From positions 1 through 33,224 of the forward strand of contig LFSE01000025.1 in NCBI GenBank assembly GCA_001513075.1: 33,224 nucleotides of DNA, in the 5' to 3' direction. Under the pieces are notes generated by a model that made no database searches, was not told the DNA's origin, and worked only from the letters and a program-made list of their open reading frames with translations. How positions within the stretch are numbered: position 1 is the stretch's first letter; every line of letters starts with the position of its first letter. A program made the position numbers and the translations under genes. This document shows, in pieces, positions 1 through 8,796 of this stretch. Origin of the DNA: Clostridiales bacterium DTU074 (GTDB lineage: Bacteria > Bacillota > Clostridia > Caldicoprobacterales > Caldicoprobacteraceae).

Positions 1-80
1 GTATTTTTTTGAATCCTTTAGAGAGAATCTTGGAAGGATATGTATTCATGCTTATACCGTAAACCTATGTAGGATCAGTA

Positions 81-109
81 TTGTAATACCAGCTCAAAAA
101 TGATAAAAT
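81..109 (+). promoter_or_regulatory. Candidate sigma-A promoter for nagA
   Basis: A TTGTAA -35 box (81-86) is separated by 17 bases from a TAAAAT -10 box (104-109). A TG at 101-102 makes this an extended -10. Transcription would begin near 115-117, giving a leader of about 95 bases before nagA. A second TATAAT at 126-131 has no good -35 partner. Confidence 0.4.
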
Positions 110-162
110 TAAAATTAGGATAGAATATAATATTCCTCCTTGGTTAAAGGTACTGTGCGGGC

Positions 163-180
163 AGCCGAGGGGGCTTTTTT
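163..180 (+). terminator. Weak terminator-like hairpin in the nagA leader
   Basis: AGCC (163-166) can pair with GGCT (172-175) around a GAGGG loop, followed by a run of T to 180. The stem is only 4 bp, so it may be a leaky attenuator, the terminator of an upstream gene, or chance. A 14-base perfect AT palindrome follows at 181-194. CCTCC at 135-139 could also pair with the ribosome site at 197-201. Confidence 0.3.
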
Positions 181-209
181 ATTAATATATTAATTGGGAG
201 GTGGAGCAT

Positions 210-1361
210 ATGATGATTATAAGAGGAGGAGCTGTGTATCAGAAAGACAGATGGGAACATGATGCTGATATTCTTATTGAGGATGGAAAAATTCTTGGTA
301 TTGCCCCGAAAGGGAAATATGATGGGGAACAGATAATTGATGCAAGCGGATGTTATGTCTGTCCGGGCTTTATCGATGTCCATATCCACGGATGTGTGGG
401 CCGGGATGTTATGGATGGCAGCGTGGAGTCACTGGAAGAGATGGCAAAGTTTGTAGCCAGTCACGGCACGACTTCCTTTTTGGCTACCACCACCACTTCG
501 TCACGGGAGGCAACCAGAAACAGTCTGAAGGCCGTTAATGATATTATGAAAAAACTGTATCAGGGAGCCGAAATTTTGGGGGTTCATCTGGAAGGACCTT
601 TTATAAACCCGGGTGCAAAAGGCGCTCAGGCCGAGCAATACATACTTCCTGCCAGCCGTGACGGCTTTGTCGATCTGGCAGGTGAGTATGAGGGCATCAT
701 AAAGCGGATAACAATGGCGCCGGATGTTGAAGGAGCCAGGGAATTAACCGAGTATCTGGTAAGTAAGGGGACAGTTGTCTCCATGGGACACACCGTTGCC
801 AGCTATGAAAAGTGTATTGAAGGAATTGAGTGGGGCATGAGGCATGCAACTCATTTTTACAATGCAATGACCCCTCTTAAGCACAGGGAGCCGGGAGCTG
901 TGGGTGCCTTTTTGGAAAGGGATGATACAACCATCGAGCTTATTGCTGATTTTGTCCATGTTCACCCAACGGCTCTGAAGATAGCTATTGGCCTAAAAGG
1001 GTATGATAAGGTGGCCTTGATCACCGACTCAATGGCAGCTGCCGGCATGGCTGATGGAGAATATTACTTGGGCTCAGAAGCAGTGATTGTGAAAGATGGA
1101 GTAGCTCGGCTTAAGGAAGGCGGTAATTTGGCAGGCAGTACCCTTACACAGGACCAAGCTTTGCGAAATATGGTTTCCATAGGATTTGCCCTTAGTGACG
1201 TTGTAAGGATGCTAACTGAGGTACCGGCCGGTATAGCGGGTGTAAGCGATTATAAGGGACGAATAGAGAAGGGCTACGATGCCGATCTGGTAATTCTTGA
1301 TAATGAACTTAACGTAAATAGGGTATTTATCAGGGGTAATCAATATGATATCTGCAGTTAA
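210..1361 (+). CDS. nagA: N-acetylglucosamine-6-phosphate deacetylase
   Basis: Cytoplasmic enzyme that removes acetate from GlcNAc-6-phosphate, giving glucosamine-6-phosphate for glycolysis or cell-wall synthesis. The 383-residue length is normal for the family. Visible amidohydrolase motifs are HIHG (58-61), HLEGPF with metal-ligand Glu128, GHT with His194, HATHFYNAM with His212 and His215, and ITDSM with catalytic Asp273. These line up closely with Escherichia coli NagA numbering. I chose ATG 210 because GGAGG at 197-201 lies just upstream of it; an upstream in-frame GTG at 201 would overlap the ribosome site. No nagB lies nearby. The GH3 enzyme at 21802 could supply its substrate after phosphorylation. 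The MFS gene follows 48 bases downstream and may be co-transcribed. Confidence 0.95.
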   Translation: MMIIRGGAVYQKDRWEHDADILIEDGKILGIAPKGKYDGEQIIDASGCYVCPGFIDVHIHGCVGRDVMDGSVESLEEMAKFVASHGTTSFLATTTTSSREATRNSLKAVNDIMKKLYQGAEILGVHLEGPFINPGAKGAQAEQYILPASRDGFVDLAGEYEGIIKRITMAPDVEGARELTEYLVSKGTVVSMGHTVASYEKCIEGIEWGMRHATHFYNAMTPLKHREPGAVGAFLERDDTTIELIADFVHVHPTALKIAIGLKGYDKVALITDSMAAAGMADGEYYLGSEAVIVKDGVARLKEGGNLAGSTLTQDQALRNMVSIGFALSDVVRMLTEVPAGIAGVSDYKGRIEKGYDADLVILDNELNVNRVFIRGNQYDICS

Positions 1362-1409
1362 CAATAGGATCAAATTTTTGGTGAACAGCACTGTGGACTG
1401 AGCTGATGT

Positions 1410-2864
1410 ATGGCGCTATTTGGGGGATATGAAGCGGTGAGTAAAAGGATGAGATTGGACCTGGCACTAATGAAACAGAAGTTCGTACTGTTTAGAAATT
1501 TGGCCATTCCCAACGATTTAAGGGAAGATTTAAGCAGGATTGCTTGGGGCGTTAGCTTAGGCTTTGTGTTCTTTGTATGTTTGAATGGTGCGCCCTTTGC
1601 AGGTTTTGTCCGCCACCTTGGCGTTGGTGATTTTATGTACGGGGTGCTTATGGGTCTTCCCGTTATGAGCGGCTTGTTCCAGATGATGGCTGCTTATGTC
1701 CTGGAGAAAACCGGTGCCAGGAAGAAGCTGTTTATGATAGGGGGGGTTCTGCAACGCCTTTCCATCATTCCGGTTGTAATCCTCCCCTTAATCATTCCCA
1801 ACGAACTTAAAGGCCTTACCATAGGCCTTATAGTATTCTTTTTGTTGGTTTCAGCAGTAGGCGGTGCATTTAACGGTGTGACGTTTATATCCTGGATGGC
1901 CGCATTGGTGCCATTAAAAGTGCGTGGCCGCTTCTTCAGCCAGCGCCAGATGATGTTCACCTTTACAGGGCTGATAGGAGGATTGCTGGCCAGCTATGCG
2001 CTGGATCTCATTGATGGCTTTGTCGGCTTTGCTGTGGTGTTTAGCATAGTTACCGTATTTGCCTTGCTGGATATCATGTGTTTTATACGCGTTTATGATC
2101 CCCCCATGGTAAAGCCGCAATACAAAATATCGATAAAAAAAATTACAAACGAAGTACTGCAGCATCCCAACTACAGAAGATTCCTGATATTCTGGGCGGT
2201 ATGGGTCTTTGGAGTAAACATATCGGGGCCGTTTTTCAGCGCCTACATGCTTGATTATTTGAAGATGAGCTATTTGGAAATAACCATATACACTCAGATG
2301 GTCAGCAACCTTCTTACCATCCTTGTAGTTAAAAAATGGGGCGGCTTAATTGATGTGTTTGGCAATAAGCCGGTGCTTCGCATCTGTGGCACTGTGGCCG
2401 CTGTTTTGCCCTTGTTCTGGTTGTTTGCTACTCCGGAGAACTATATAGCCATTCCGCTGATTCATGTTGCAACCGGCCTGTTCTGGAATGGTATCGATTT
2501 AACATCTAATAACCTGATTATGGCCCTTTCTCCCGATGAAAACCGCTCCTTCTACATTGCCACCAGTTCAATGGTAACTTCTATTGTAGGCAGCATACTC
2601 GCATATGCGCTGGGCGGGCTGTTTATGGAGCTCACGGGAAAATGGATTGATGGTCTTAATATCATAATCCTTGGCCGTCGTTTGATCAATTATCATATGC
2701 TATTTATACTGTCTTCGCTCATACGCTTTATCGGCATAACCTTCCTGCTATCCCCCATAAAGGAAGAGGAGTCTGCTAATACCAGAGAAGTCCTTCAACG
2801 TTCCATCCAGGCGGTGGGAGTTTACAGGAAGAATATAGGGAATTGGAGAAAGTTCAGGTTGTAA
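1410..2864 (+). CDS. MFS-family permease, substrate unknown
   Basis: A 484-residue integral membrane protein with about 12 hydrophobic segments in two halves. A soluble N-terminal stretch of roughly 45 residues precedes the first segment. A typical cytoplasmic loop with Gly, Arg and Lys occurs between segments 2 and 3 (around KTGARKK). The fold is major facilitator superfamily; nothing visible fixes the substrate. Being 48 bases after nagA suggests amino-sugar or muropeptide-derivative transport, but this is only context. The start is uncertain: ATG 1410 has no clear ribosome site, while in-frame GTG 1437 has a G-rich stretch (1422-1426) at suitable spacing. It converges on the transglutaminase gene with only 4 bases between the two stop codons and no visible terminator. 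Confidence 0.85.
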   Translation: MALFGGYEAVSKRMRLDLALMKQKFVLFRNLAIPNDLREDLSRIAWGVSLGFVFFVCLNGAPFAGFVRHLGVGDFMYGVLMGLPVMSGLFQMMAAYVLEKTGARKKLFMIGGVLQRLSIIPVVILPLIIPNELKGLTIGLIVFFLLVSAVGGAFNGVTFISWMAALVPLKVRGRFFSQRQMMFTFTGLIGGLLASYALDLIDGFVGFAVVFSIVTVFALLDIMCFIRVYDPPMVKPQYKISIKKITNEVLQHPNYRRFLIFWAVWVFGVNISGPFFSAYMLDYLKMSYLEITIYTQMVSNLLTILVVKKWGGLIDVFGNKPVLRICGTVAAVLPLFWLFATPENYIAIPLIHVATGLFWNGIDLTSNNLIMALSPDENRSFYIATSSMVTSIVGSILAYALGGLFMELTGKWIDGLNIIILGRRLINYHMLFILSSLIRFIGITFLLSPIKEEESANTREVLQRSIQAVGVYRKNIGNWRKFRL

Positions 2865-2868
2865 TGGG

Positions 2869-5229
2869 CTAGGTGTGTTTCAACCGTTTTGTCAAGCCGG
2901 TTCGCCTTAATACCAGTTTGAATATATATGGATAGAATCCCAGCAGGCTTTTTATGTTGTTTTCGAGGTTTCGGTAGAAGTAGCGGATCCTGTCCATGTC
3001 GTGTTCGGTTAAATGATATCCGCCAAACTGATTTTTTATGATCAGATGGCATATTTGATACATGGAGCCCGCAGGGTTTATCAGCCATGAATCTACCCGC
3101 TGTGCATATGCGTATGGTGTTTCCCCCCGCTTGATAGGAAAGCCGTAAAGTTTAAGGAGCCAAAGAATTTCCTGATAACAGTAACTCAGCTGTCTTTCAT
3201 AAGGCAGCTTTTTTATTCTATGCCAGCGCAGTATATCCCACAATTTTACACCACCCAGAATTATCGCCGTTAAACCCAATAAAATCAGTAAAATCAGCAA
3301 GGTTTGCAATATGCCGCTCCACGGCGATAAGGTGTCTTGTGTTTCGGATGAATCGAGGTGATCAGGAATATAGCCGGCTTCCTCCTGATAGTCCTGCAGG
3401 TAGTCCATATATTCTTCCAAATAAGGATCCTCGTTCATTCCTGTATTCTGTTGTTCGACCGTTCCGTGCTGGCTCTGTTCCGCCGGCGTTGGATCGAAGG
3501 TCAGCCAGCCCACCTTTGGAAAGTATACCTCCACCCAGGCATGGCCATTTAGCTTTTTCACCTCATAGACATTACCTTCCACAGGTTGGGAAGGCATCAG
3601 GAACCCTTCCACATACCTGGTGGGCAGCCCGGCTGCCCGGCCAAGCACCGCCATTGCAGTGGCAAAATATGTGCAGTAGCCTTTTTTTAGCTCAAAAAGG
3701 AAATAATCTACAAAATCAACGCCCCCTGGGGTCTCTGGCGGATATATGGTATAGGAATAATTCTCCATGAGGTAGGATTGAATGGCCAGAGCTTTGTCCA
3801 AAGGCGTTTCGCTTCCAATTACGATAAAATCTGCCAGATCTATCACTCTTTGGGGAAGGGATTCGGGAAGGGCGGTATAATATTTTTGAACATGCAGCAG
3901 CTTTTCGCGGTCCATATCTTCCCCTTGCCATGTTTCGGCAATGGGCCGGCGCCAGTCGATTATCGGAACGTATTCATTTATAAAATCCCGGAACATTTGA
4001 TCGGCTGTGTTTGGGATCCTGACGTGTAACAGGTAGCTTTCCGAAGACGAAATGTCCCGGGAAGTAAAGGTTTCACCCTTGCCGTTAAAATACGCTACAA
4101 AACCACCCCATTTTTGGACATCGATATCTTCCAGTCGTTGGGAATTGAAAATGACGGATGTTTCGATTCCGATATGGGTTACCGAGGCTTTCACTATATT
4201 GAAGAAGCGCTCCTGAAGTTCATGATTTGTGTCCCTCCATATCGGTTCATCCCAATCAAATGCTTTATTTCTTGCTTTGTTTGAGTATGAACTCTTTAGT
4301 TTGTAACGATGGTCGTCAATGGTGTCAATCCAGCTGTTCCCAGTATATTCGTTGAGCTGGGAACCTCTGAGATATAGGGGAGCCGAGGAAGTTATCTTTA
4401 AAACAACATCATCACTGATCTTTATAGGCCCTCCCAGCTCATTTGACGATGATGGAAAGCCGGTATATGAAAGTCGAAACGGCTTACGCGGGCTTGAAAA
4501 CACCGACCAATCCGTCCATCTTTCAGTTATGTCATTGACCTTGCGTTCCAGGTATTCCCACTTAAGTTTTTGTGTATTTCTTGGCAGGATTATATATGAG
4601 GTGAGCACCACTGCAACTGCCAAGGGGATGACAGAAACCTGCCAAACACCGTAATTGGGCATGCTATGCAAGCGGGATAGCCTTTTATGGTATTTGGACG
4701 ACAGGAGTAAGAGCCATGCCAATGCAAATGGCCATAAATAGGGAAGTATATGGATATGCCCCAGTGCCCATTCCGTGCCTATAACTCCGATGCTAAAGAT
4801 CAGGGGAACCAGAAACCACTCTGTCTTAACGATGAAAATATAGATAATTAGGGAAAGGGCAAATACAATCAGCCATGCGCTGGGGTATGAATACTGGCTT
4901 TGCAAAAAGGTTGCTCCAAGGGTGTAATCCAGCAGCCATTCCAGCCATTCCAAAATATCAACCAGCCATTCTTCAGATGCCAGATAATATATGTATATAC
5001 CCAGGAAGGCAGCGGTTAAGGGAAATAAAACGGCTGCAGCATAGCGGTTGTACAGATACAGTGATAGGATTATATAGGCTGCTGCCGTCATTCCTAGGAC
5101 GGAAATGAAAGGAACAGGCAAATATAGGGAGGCAACAATCGATTGGGCCAGACTGCCTACCAGGAGTAAAAATACAACTCCCTTCATTATGTAATTCAAA
5201 GCTGAGCCGGATGCTGTCGTGTTTTTCAT
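2869..5229 (-). CDS. Membrane-anchored transglutaminase-like protein (TgpA/DUF3488 type)
   Basis: A 786-residue protein. Residues 1 to about 215 contain several transmembrane segments (DUF3488/TgpA N-terminal type). An extracellular region carries the transglutaminase core with a full catalytic triad: Cys519 in KKGYCTYFA, His563 in NGHAWVEV and Asp579 in TFDPTP. One further membrane segment lies near 638-660, and a cytosolic DUF4129-like tail follows. Family members are thought to act as surface transglutaminases or proteases, but substrates are poorly known. It is last in an operon with MoxR and DUF58; its ATG overlaps the DUF58 stop by 4 bases, which implies coupled translation. This trio is a recurrent conserved set in bacteria. 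Confidence 0.92.
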   Translation of the reverse strand: MKNTTASGSALNYIMKGVVFLLLVGSLAQSIVASLYLPVPFISVLGMTAAAYIILSLYLYNRYAAAVLFPLTAAFLGIYIYYLASEEWLVDILEWLEWLLDYTLGATFLQSQYSYPSAWLIVFALSLIIYIFIVKTEWFLVPLIFSIGVIGTEWALGHIHILPYLWPFALAWLLLLSSKYHKRLSRLHSMPNYGVWQVSVIPLAVAVVLTSYIILPRNTQKLKWEYLERKVNDITERWTDWSVFSSPRKPFRLSYTGFPSSSNELGGPIKISDDVVLKITSSAPLYLRGSQLNEYTGNSWIDTIDDHRYKLKSSYSNKARNKAFDWDEPIWRDTNHELQERFFNIVKASVTHIGIETSVIFNSQRLEDIDVQKWGGFVAYFNGKGETFTSRDISSSESYLLHVRIPNTADQMFRDFINEYVPIIDWRRPIAETWQGEDMDREKLLHVQKYYTALPESLPQRVIDLADFIVIGSETPLDKALAIQSYLMENYSYTIYPPETPGGVDFVDYFLFELKKGYCTYFATAMAVLGRAAGLPTRYVEGFLMPSQPVEGNVYEVKKLNGHAWVEVYFPKVGWLTFDPTPAEQSQHGTVEQQNTGMNEDPYLEEYMDYLQDYQEEAGYIPDHLDSSETQDTLSPWSGILQTLLILLILLGLTAIILGGVKLWDILRWHRIKKLPYERQLSYCYQEILWLLKLYGFPIKRGETPYAYAQRVDSWLINPAGSMYQICHLIIKNQFGGYHLTEHDMDRIRYFYRNLENNIKSLLGFYPYIFKLVLRRTGLTKRLKHT

Positions 5230-6437
5230 AATGTTCTCTCCAGTATATGATCTAACCGTTCATTGACGGGAACCGCTATACAGCCTATATCTCTTTTGTT
5301 GAGTTCATCGATCATCCGTTGATGTTCTGTGTTTACCTGGCCGGACGGATGTACAAACAGAATAAACGGGTGTATATCCGACTGTTTGAAGCGGCACAGG
5401 TGATTAAAAAGGTTATAGTTAAGGCTATGGACAATGAGAATTATACTCTGCCCTTTGGGAAAACCGGCGGATTCAATCAACAGGATTTCGTCTGCAGAAA
5501 AGGGACTGTTGAATGGCAGCACTGAAAGATAATCAAAAAACTGGGGAAAATCATCCGGGTTCTTGCCGCTTATCTGCTGACGTTCGCTGTGATAAACAAT
5601 AAGCTGTACCGGAATGCTTTTTGAAAGGATAAAATGTACAATGGCAACCGCACATTCCACCGCCTGATCTTCTATCTGGTGTCTTGTCATGTCGTCAGCG
5701 GGGAAGGGGGAAGTCTCGATAAATATGAGTATCTGGGACTGGGCGTTGGTCTCATAATTTTTTACGTAAATATCCTGCAATTTGGCCGATACATTCCAGT
5801 GTATTTTTTTTAACGGGTCACCGTAGCGATACTGCCTGATATCGGCCAGGGAAGCCGGTTCTTCGGTGGCAAAGAACTCCTGTTTGGAGCTTCCTTCATT
5901 CTGTACCAGGGGAAGGGGTAAAGCCGGAATATTTAGGATTCTGGGATTAACCTTTAGAGTTAAAGGCTTGTAGTATGCCTGATTAACCAGGTTCAGTGAC
6001 AGGGCAAACAAACCAAAGGGATCCCGTACTTCAATCCGGGTAATACCTAGAGTATATTCCCCCCTTAAACTGCATATAAAATTCTCCCTTATCTCGTTGT
6101 ACTGAAAGGGAAGAATCGACAGCACTTCTTCCTTGTAATTGTTGCTTAAGATCGATTCCGGCACTTTATAGAACACCTTCATGTATGGATATATGAACGG
6201 TTTATCGTTGTGGATTTGTATTGAAAGCGTGACCGGATCTCCTTTGCTGGCCTGTTGAGGGGTTATACTCTGCAGATATCGGAAATCCATAAGCACCCAT
6301 ATATTGGTGGCCAGGGCATAGATGATGAGGGACAAGATGACCGATACACCCATAAAGTATATTTTGTCCCCCGAATAAAGCCCCAACCCGAGAAAAACAA
6401 CCCCAAGGCCTATGACGAGTCTGCGCAGGTATCTCAT
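5226..6437 (-). CDS. DUF58 domain protein
   Basis: A 403-residue protein with two hydrophobic segments at the N-terminus (about 5-20 and 28-50), a beta-rich central part, and the DUF58 signature at 201-214 (RQYRYGDPLKKIHW) leading into a von Willebrand A-like C-terminal half. DUF58 proteins associate genetically with MoxR ATPases and transglutaminase-like proteins; a role as client or adaptor of MoxR is inferred from the literature on related systems, not from this sequence. It overlaps both neighbours by 4 bases, so the three genes are almost certainly one transcript. Confidence 0.92.
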   Translation of the reverse strand: MRYLRRLVIGLGVVFLGLGLYSGDKIYFMGVSVILSLIIYALATNIWVLMDFRYLQSITPQQASKGDPVTLSIQIHNDKPFIYPYMKVFYKVPESILSNNYKEEVLSILPFQYNEIRENFICSLRGEYTLGITRIEVRDPFGLFALSLNLVNQAYYKPLTLKVNPRILNIPALPLPLVQNEGSSKQEFFATEEPASLADIRQYRYGDPLKKIHWNVSAKLQDIYVKNYETNAQSQILIFIETSPFPADDMTRHQIEDQAVECAVAIVHFILSKSIPVQLIVYHSERQQISGKNPDDFPQFFDYLSVLPFNSPFSADEILLIESAGFPKGQSIILIVHSLNYNLFNHLCRFKQSDIHPFILFVHPSGQVNTEHQRMIDELNKRDIGCIAVPVNERLDHILERTL

Positions 6438-7384
6438 GTCCGTATCACAGGAACGTAAACGGTATTTAGAATTGATTTGAGGATCCTTTCCACCGTCATT
6501 TCCTTAAGTCGTGCCTCGGGTTTGAGGATTAGGCGATGGGCCAATACCGGGGTAACCATTTTTTGAACATCATCGGGTATTACATAGTCCCTGTCTTCAA
6601 GCATTGCATAGGCTTGGGAAGCCCGCATGAGGGCCAGGGCTCCCCGAGGACTGGCTCCCAGCGTCAGATCATTGTGTTCCCTGGTCAGGGCAACAATTTC
6701 GGCTATATATTCCTTTATTGCTTCGGCCACTGTTATATGTTTTACCCTCTCCTGGATTTTAAGGACTTGCTGGGCGCTGGCCACCGGCTGTAAGTCCTTT
6801 AAGGGGTTTCGGGTTTGAAAACGGGAAAGAATAAACATCTCATCCCTTTTTGTCGGATAACCGATGGAGACTTTCATAAAAAACCGATCAAGCTGGGCTT
6901 CAGGGAGAGGATAGGTTCCTATATATTCAACCGGATTCTGTGTTGCCAATACGATAAAAGGTTCGGGTACCGGATAGGTTTTGCCATCTACTGTTACCTG
7001 CCGTTCTTCCATAACTTCCAACAGGCTTGACTGGGTTTTTGGCGATGTACGATTTATTTCATCTGCCAGTATCACCTGACTCATTATCATGCCGGGATGG
7101 AATTCCATTTCACCCGTTTTAAAATTATACATGGAAAAACCAGTTATATCCGATGGCAATATGTCCGGGGTGAACTGGATCCTCTTGAAGGAGAGATTGA
7201 GGGATCTTGCCAGGCAGGATACTAGGGTGGTCTTGCCGACCCCCGGGACATCTTCTATAAGAACATGTCCGCCGGCCATTAGGGCTATGAGTATAAGACG
7301 TATCACATCGCTTTTTCCGACTATTACATTTTCTATGTTTTCCTGAATATCCTGGACAAGTTTTTTGGGATTGGTCACTTTCAT
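6434..7384 (-). CDS. MoxR-family AAA+ ATPase
   Basis: A cytosolic ATPase of 316 residues. The Walker A motif is DVPGVGKT (about 45-52), Walker B is VILADEINR (about 104-112), and sensor 1 lies in LATQNPVEY. A C-terminal lid domain follows. MoxR proteins act as chaperone-like ATPases that activate or assemble partner proteins, often with MIDAS/VWA domains, here presumably DUF58. I prefer ATG 7384 because AGGA lies about 8 bases upstream of it; an in-frame GTG two codons earlier sits too close to that site. It is the first gene of the minus-strand operon. Confidence 0.94.
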   Translation of the reverse strand: MKVTNPKKLVQDIQENIENVIVGKSDVIRLILIALMAGGHVLIEDVPGVGKTTLVSCLARSLNLSFKRIQFTPDILPSDITGFSMYNFKTGEMEFHPGMIMSQVILADEINRTSPKTQSSLLEVMEERQVTVDGKTYPVPEPFIVLATQNPVEYIGTYPLPEAQLDRFFMKVSIGYPTKRDEMFILSRFQTRNPLKDLQPVASAQQVLKIQERVKHITVAEAIKEYIAEIVALTREHNDLTLGASPRGALALMRASQAYAMLEDRDYVIPDDVQKMVTPVLAHRLILKPEARLKEMTVERILKSILNTVYVPVIRT

Positions 7385-7566
7385 ACCCACTTTCCTTTAA
7401 GTTTACTGTCAGAGTAAAGGCTTGCATACTGCAGCCCGTTGTGGTTTTTCAAGCTTGGTACGGGCATATTTTAATCAAAACTTCGGTTGAGCAAGGAGAA
7501 TGCTGCTATGTTGTTTGTTCCGTATATACTTCATTATAATATATATAGATATATACCATCTATAAT

Positions 7567-7575
7567 ATTATATCA
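7567..7575 (-). promoter_or_regulatory. Candidate extended -10 promoter for the moxR operon
   Basis: On the minus strand this reads TGATATAAT, an extended -10 element. No convincing -35 box lies at 16-18 bases, which is tolerated for extended -10 promoters. It would give a leader of about 175 bases. The region is very AT-rich, so chance matches are likely. Confidence 0.3.
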
Positions 7576-7758
7576 TACACTTTTGGCTTATGAAAAAAAC
7601 AATTAACCCCTAATATTAAAATATACCCCTTAAATTGCGGTAGCTAACATTATCAAAGCGGGGCCGAAAAAAATCATTTAGCGGTCGATAAAAATAATCT
7701 ACTTTTCTGAGTAAACTTCTGCAACCGGTTTATATTAAATTATGTAAATGTGTTTTTG

Positions 7759-7767
7759 TGATATAAT
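7759..7767 (+). promoter_or_regulatory. Candidate extended -10 promoter for birA
   Basis: The sequence is TGATATAAT, the same extended -10 word as in the opposite direction. It lies 39 bases before the birA ATG at 7807, leaving a short leader with the ribosome site AGAGGAAG. The -35 region is weak. Confidence 0.45.
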
Positions 7768-7806
7768 TGTTGAAAAATAATGTGCCTGTGAGAGGAAGTT
7801 GATATC

Positions 7807-8796
7807 ATGCGGGATGCTGTTTTGGCCATTCTGTTGGAAAATATGGATCGCTATGTTTCGGGTCAGGAGATGAGCAGAACTCTGGGTATCACCCGGGCTG
7901 CTGTTTGGAAATACATAAAGCTTTTTGAAAATGAGGGTTACCTGATTGAATCATCTACCAAAAAGGGATACAGGTTAAAACACGTTCCCGATGTCTTGGA
8001 CTGGGTGGTGTTGACCAACAGGCTTAACACCACAGTATTGGGGAAAAACATGGAGTGCCATCCAACCCTGGCTTCCACCAATGCCAGAGCCAAGGAATTG
8101 GCCTTAGGAGGTGCTCCCGAAGGCACGGTGGTTATAGCGGAAGAACAGTCCGGTGGGAGGGGGAGGCTGGGGCGAAGGTGGGTATCCCCGCCCGGAAAGG
8201 GAATATGGATGTCGATCATTTTAAAGCCCAAACTGCCGCCTGAAAAGGTTCCCAGGGTAACCGTTATGACAGCGGTTGCTCTGATAAGGGCATTGAAACA
8301 TGCTGCCGGCTTGGAAGCCGGTATTAAATGGCCCAACGATATCATATGTAATGGTAAAAAACTGTGCGGTATCCTGGCTGAGGTTAATGCCGAGCCGGAT
8401 ATCATAAATTATGCGATAGTTGGAATTGGAATCAATGTAAACCTTTCAGCTGACGATTTTCCCGAGGAAATAGAAAACATCGCTACATCCATTAAAATAG
8501 AAACGGGCAGGGAATTCAGCCGCCGGAGTATATTTCAGGCTGTCCTTGAGAGTATGGAGGAAATATATCTGAATAGCTTCAATGATGAAAATTTCGAAAG
8601 GCTTTTGAGGGATTACAGGGCTTATTCCGTTATATTGGGGAAGAGAATATCTGTAGTTGGGTCTGCCGGAGAGTTTGTCGGAAAAGCCATTGATTTTGCA
8701 GAAGATGGCTCATTACTTGTTCAGAGCGATGATGGCAGGCTTGAGAAGCTTTGGGCGGGAGATGTATCCATAAGGGGGGAGAAAGGCTATGTATAA
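7807..8796 (+). CDS. birA: Biotin-protein ligase / biotin operon repressor (two-domain BirA)
   Basis: A 329-residue cytosolic protein that activates biotin to biotinyl-AMP and transfers it to carboxylase carrier proteins. Residues 1-60 form a winged helix-turn-helix (SGQEMSRTLGITRAAVWKYI), so this is the regulatory class that can repress biotin genes. The ligase core shows the ATP/biotin loop GGRGRLGRRW (116-125), the KWPND motif (174-178) and KLCGILAE. The C-terminal small domain is present. The ATG at 7807 has an AGAGG ribosome site about 10 bases upstream. Its stop overlaps the next gene by 8 bases. No biotin synthesis or uptake gene is in the window. Confidence 0.95.
   Translation: MRDAVLAILLENMDRYVSGQEMSRTLGITRAAVWKYIKLFENEGYLIESSTKKGYRLKHVPDVLDWVVLTNRLNTTVLGKNMECHPTLASTNARAKELALGGAPEGTVVIAEEQSGGRGRLGRRWVSPPGKGIWMSIILKPKLPPEKVPRVTVMTAVALIRALKHAAGLEAGIKWPNDIICNGKKLCGILAEVNAEPDIINYAIVGIGINVNLSADDFPEEIENIATSIKIETGREFSRRSIFQAVLESMEEIYLNSFNDENFERLLRDYRAYSVILGKRISVVGSAGEFVGKAIDFAEDGSLLVQSDDGRLEKLWAGDVSIRGEKGYV

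Larger units (their letters stand above)
7385..7806. other. AT-rich divergent intergenic region, moxR / birA
   Basis: About 420 bases without a convincing gene. It separates the leftward moxR operon from the rightward birA pair and carries an extended -10 candidate for each direction (see the two promoter entries). The part around 7525-7580 is almost pure A/T. I found no strong hairpin followed by a T run and no RNA family that I recognise. Confidence 0.6.

Noticed and set aside
140-180. T-box-like antiterminator/terminator (GGTACTGTGCGG then a T run) before nagA
   Set aside because: It matches the T-box consensus only with an insertion and mismatches. The upstream segment shows no recognisable Stem I or specifier loop, and nagA is not a usual T-box target. 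An Infernal T-box search on extended sequence would settle it.
3339-3770. A 143-codon frame on the plus strand inside the transglutaminase gene
   Set aside because: It is antisense to a clearly coding gene with an intact catalytic triad, and shows no domain or ribosome site.
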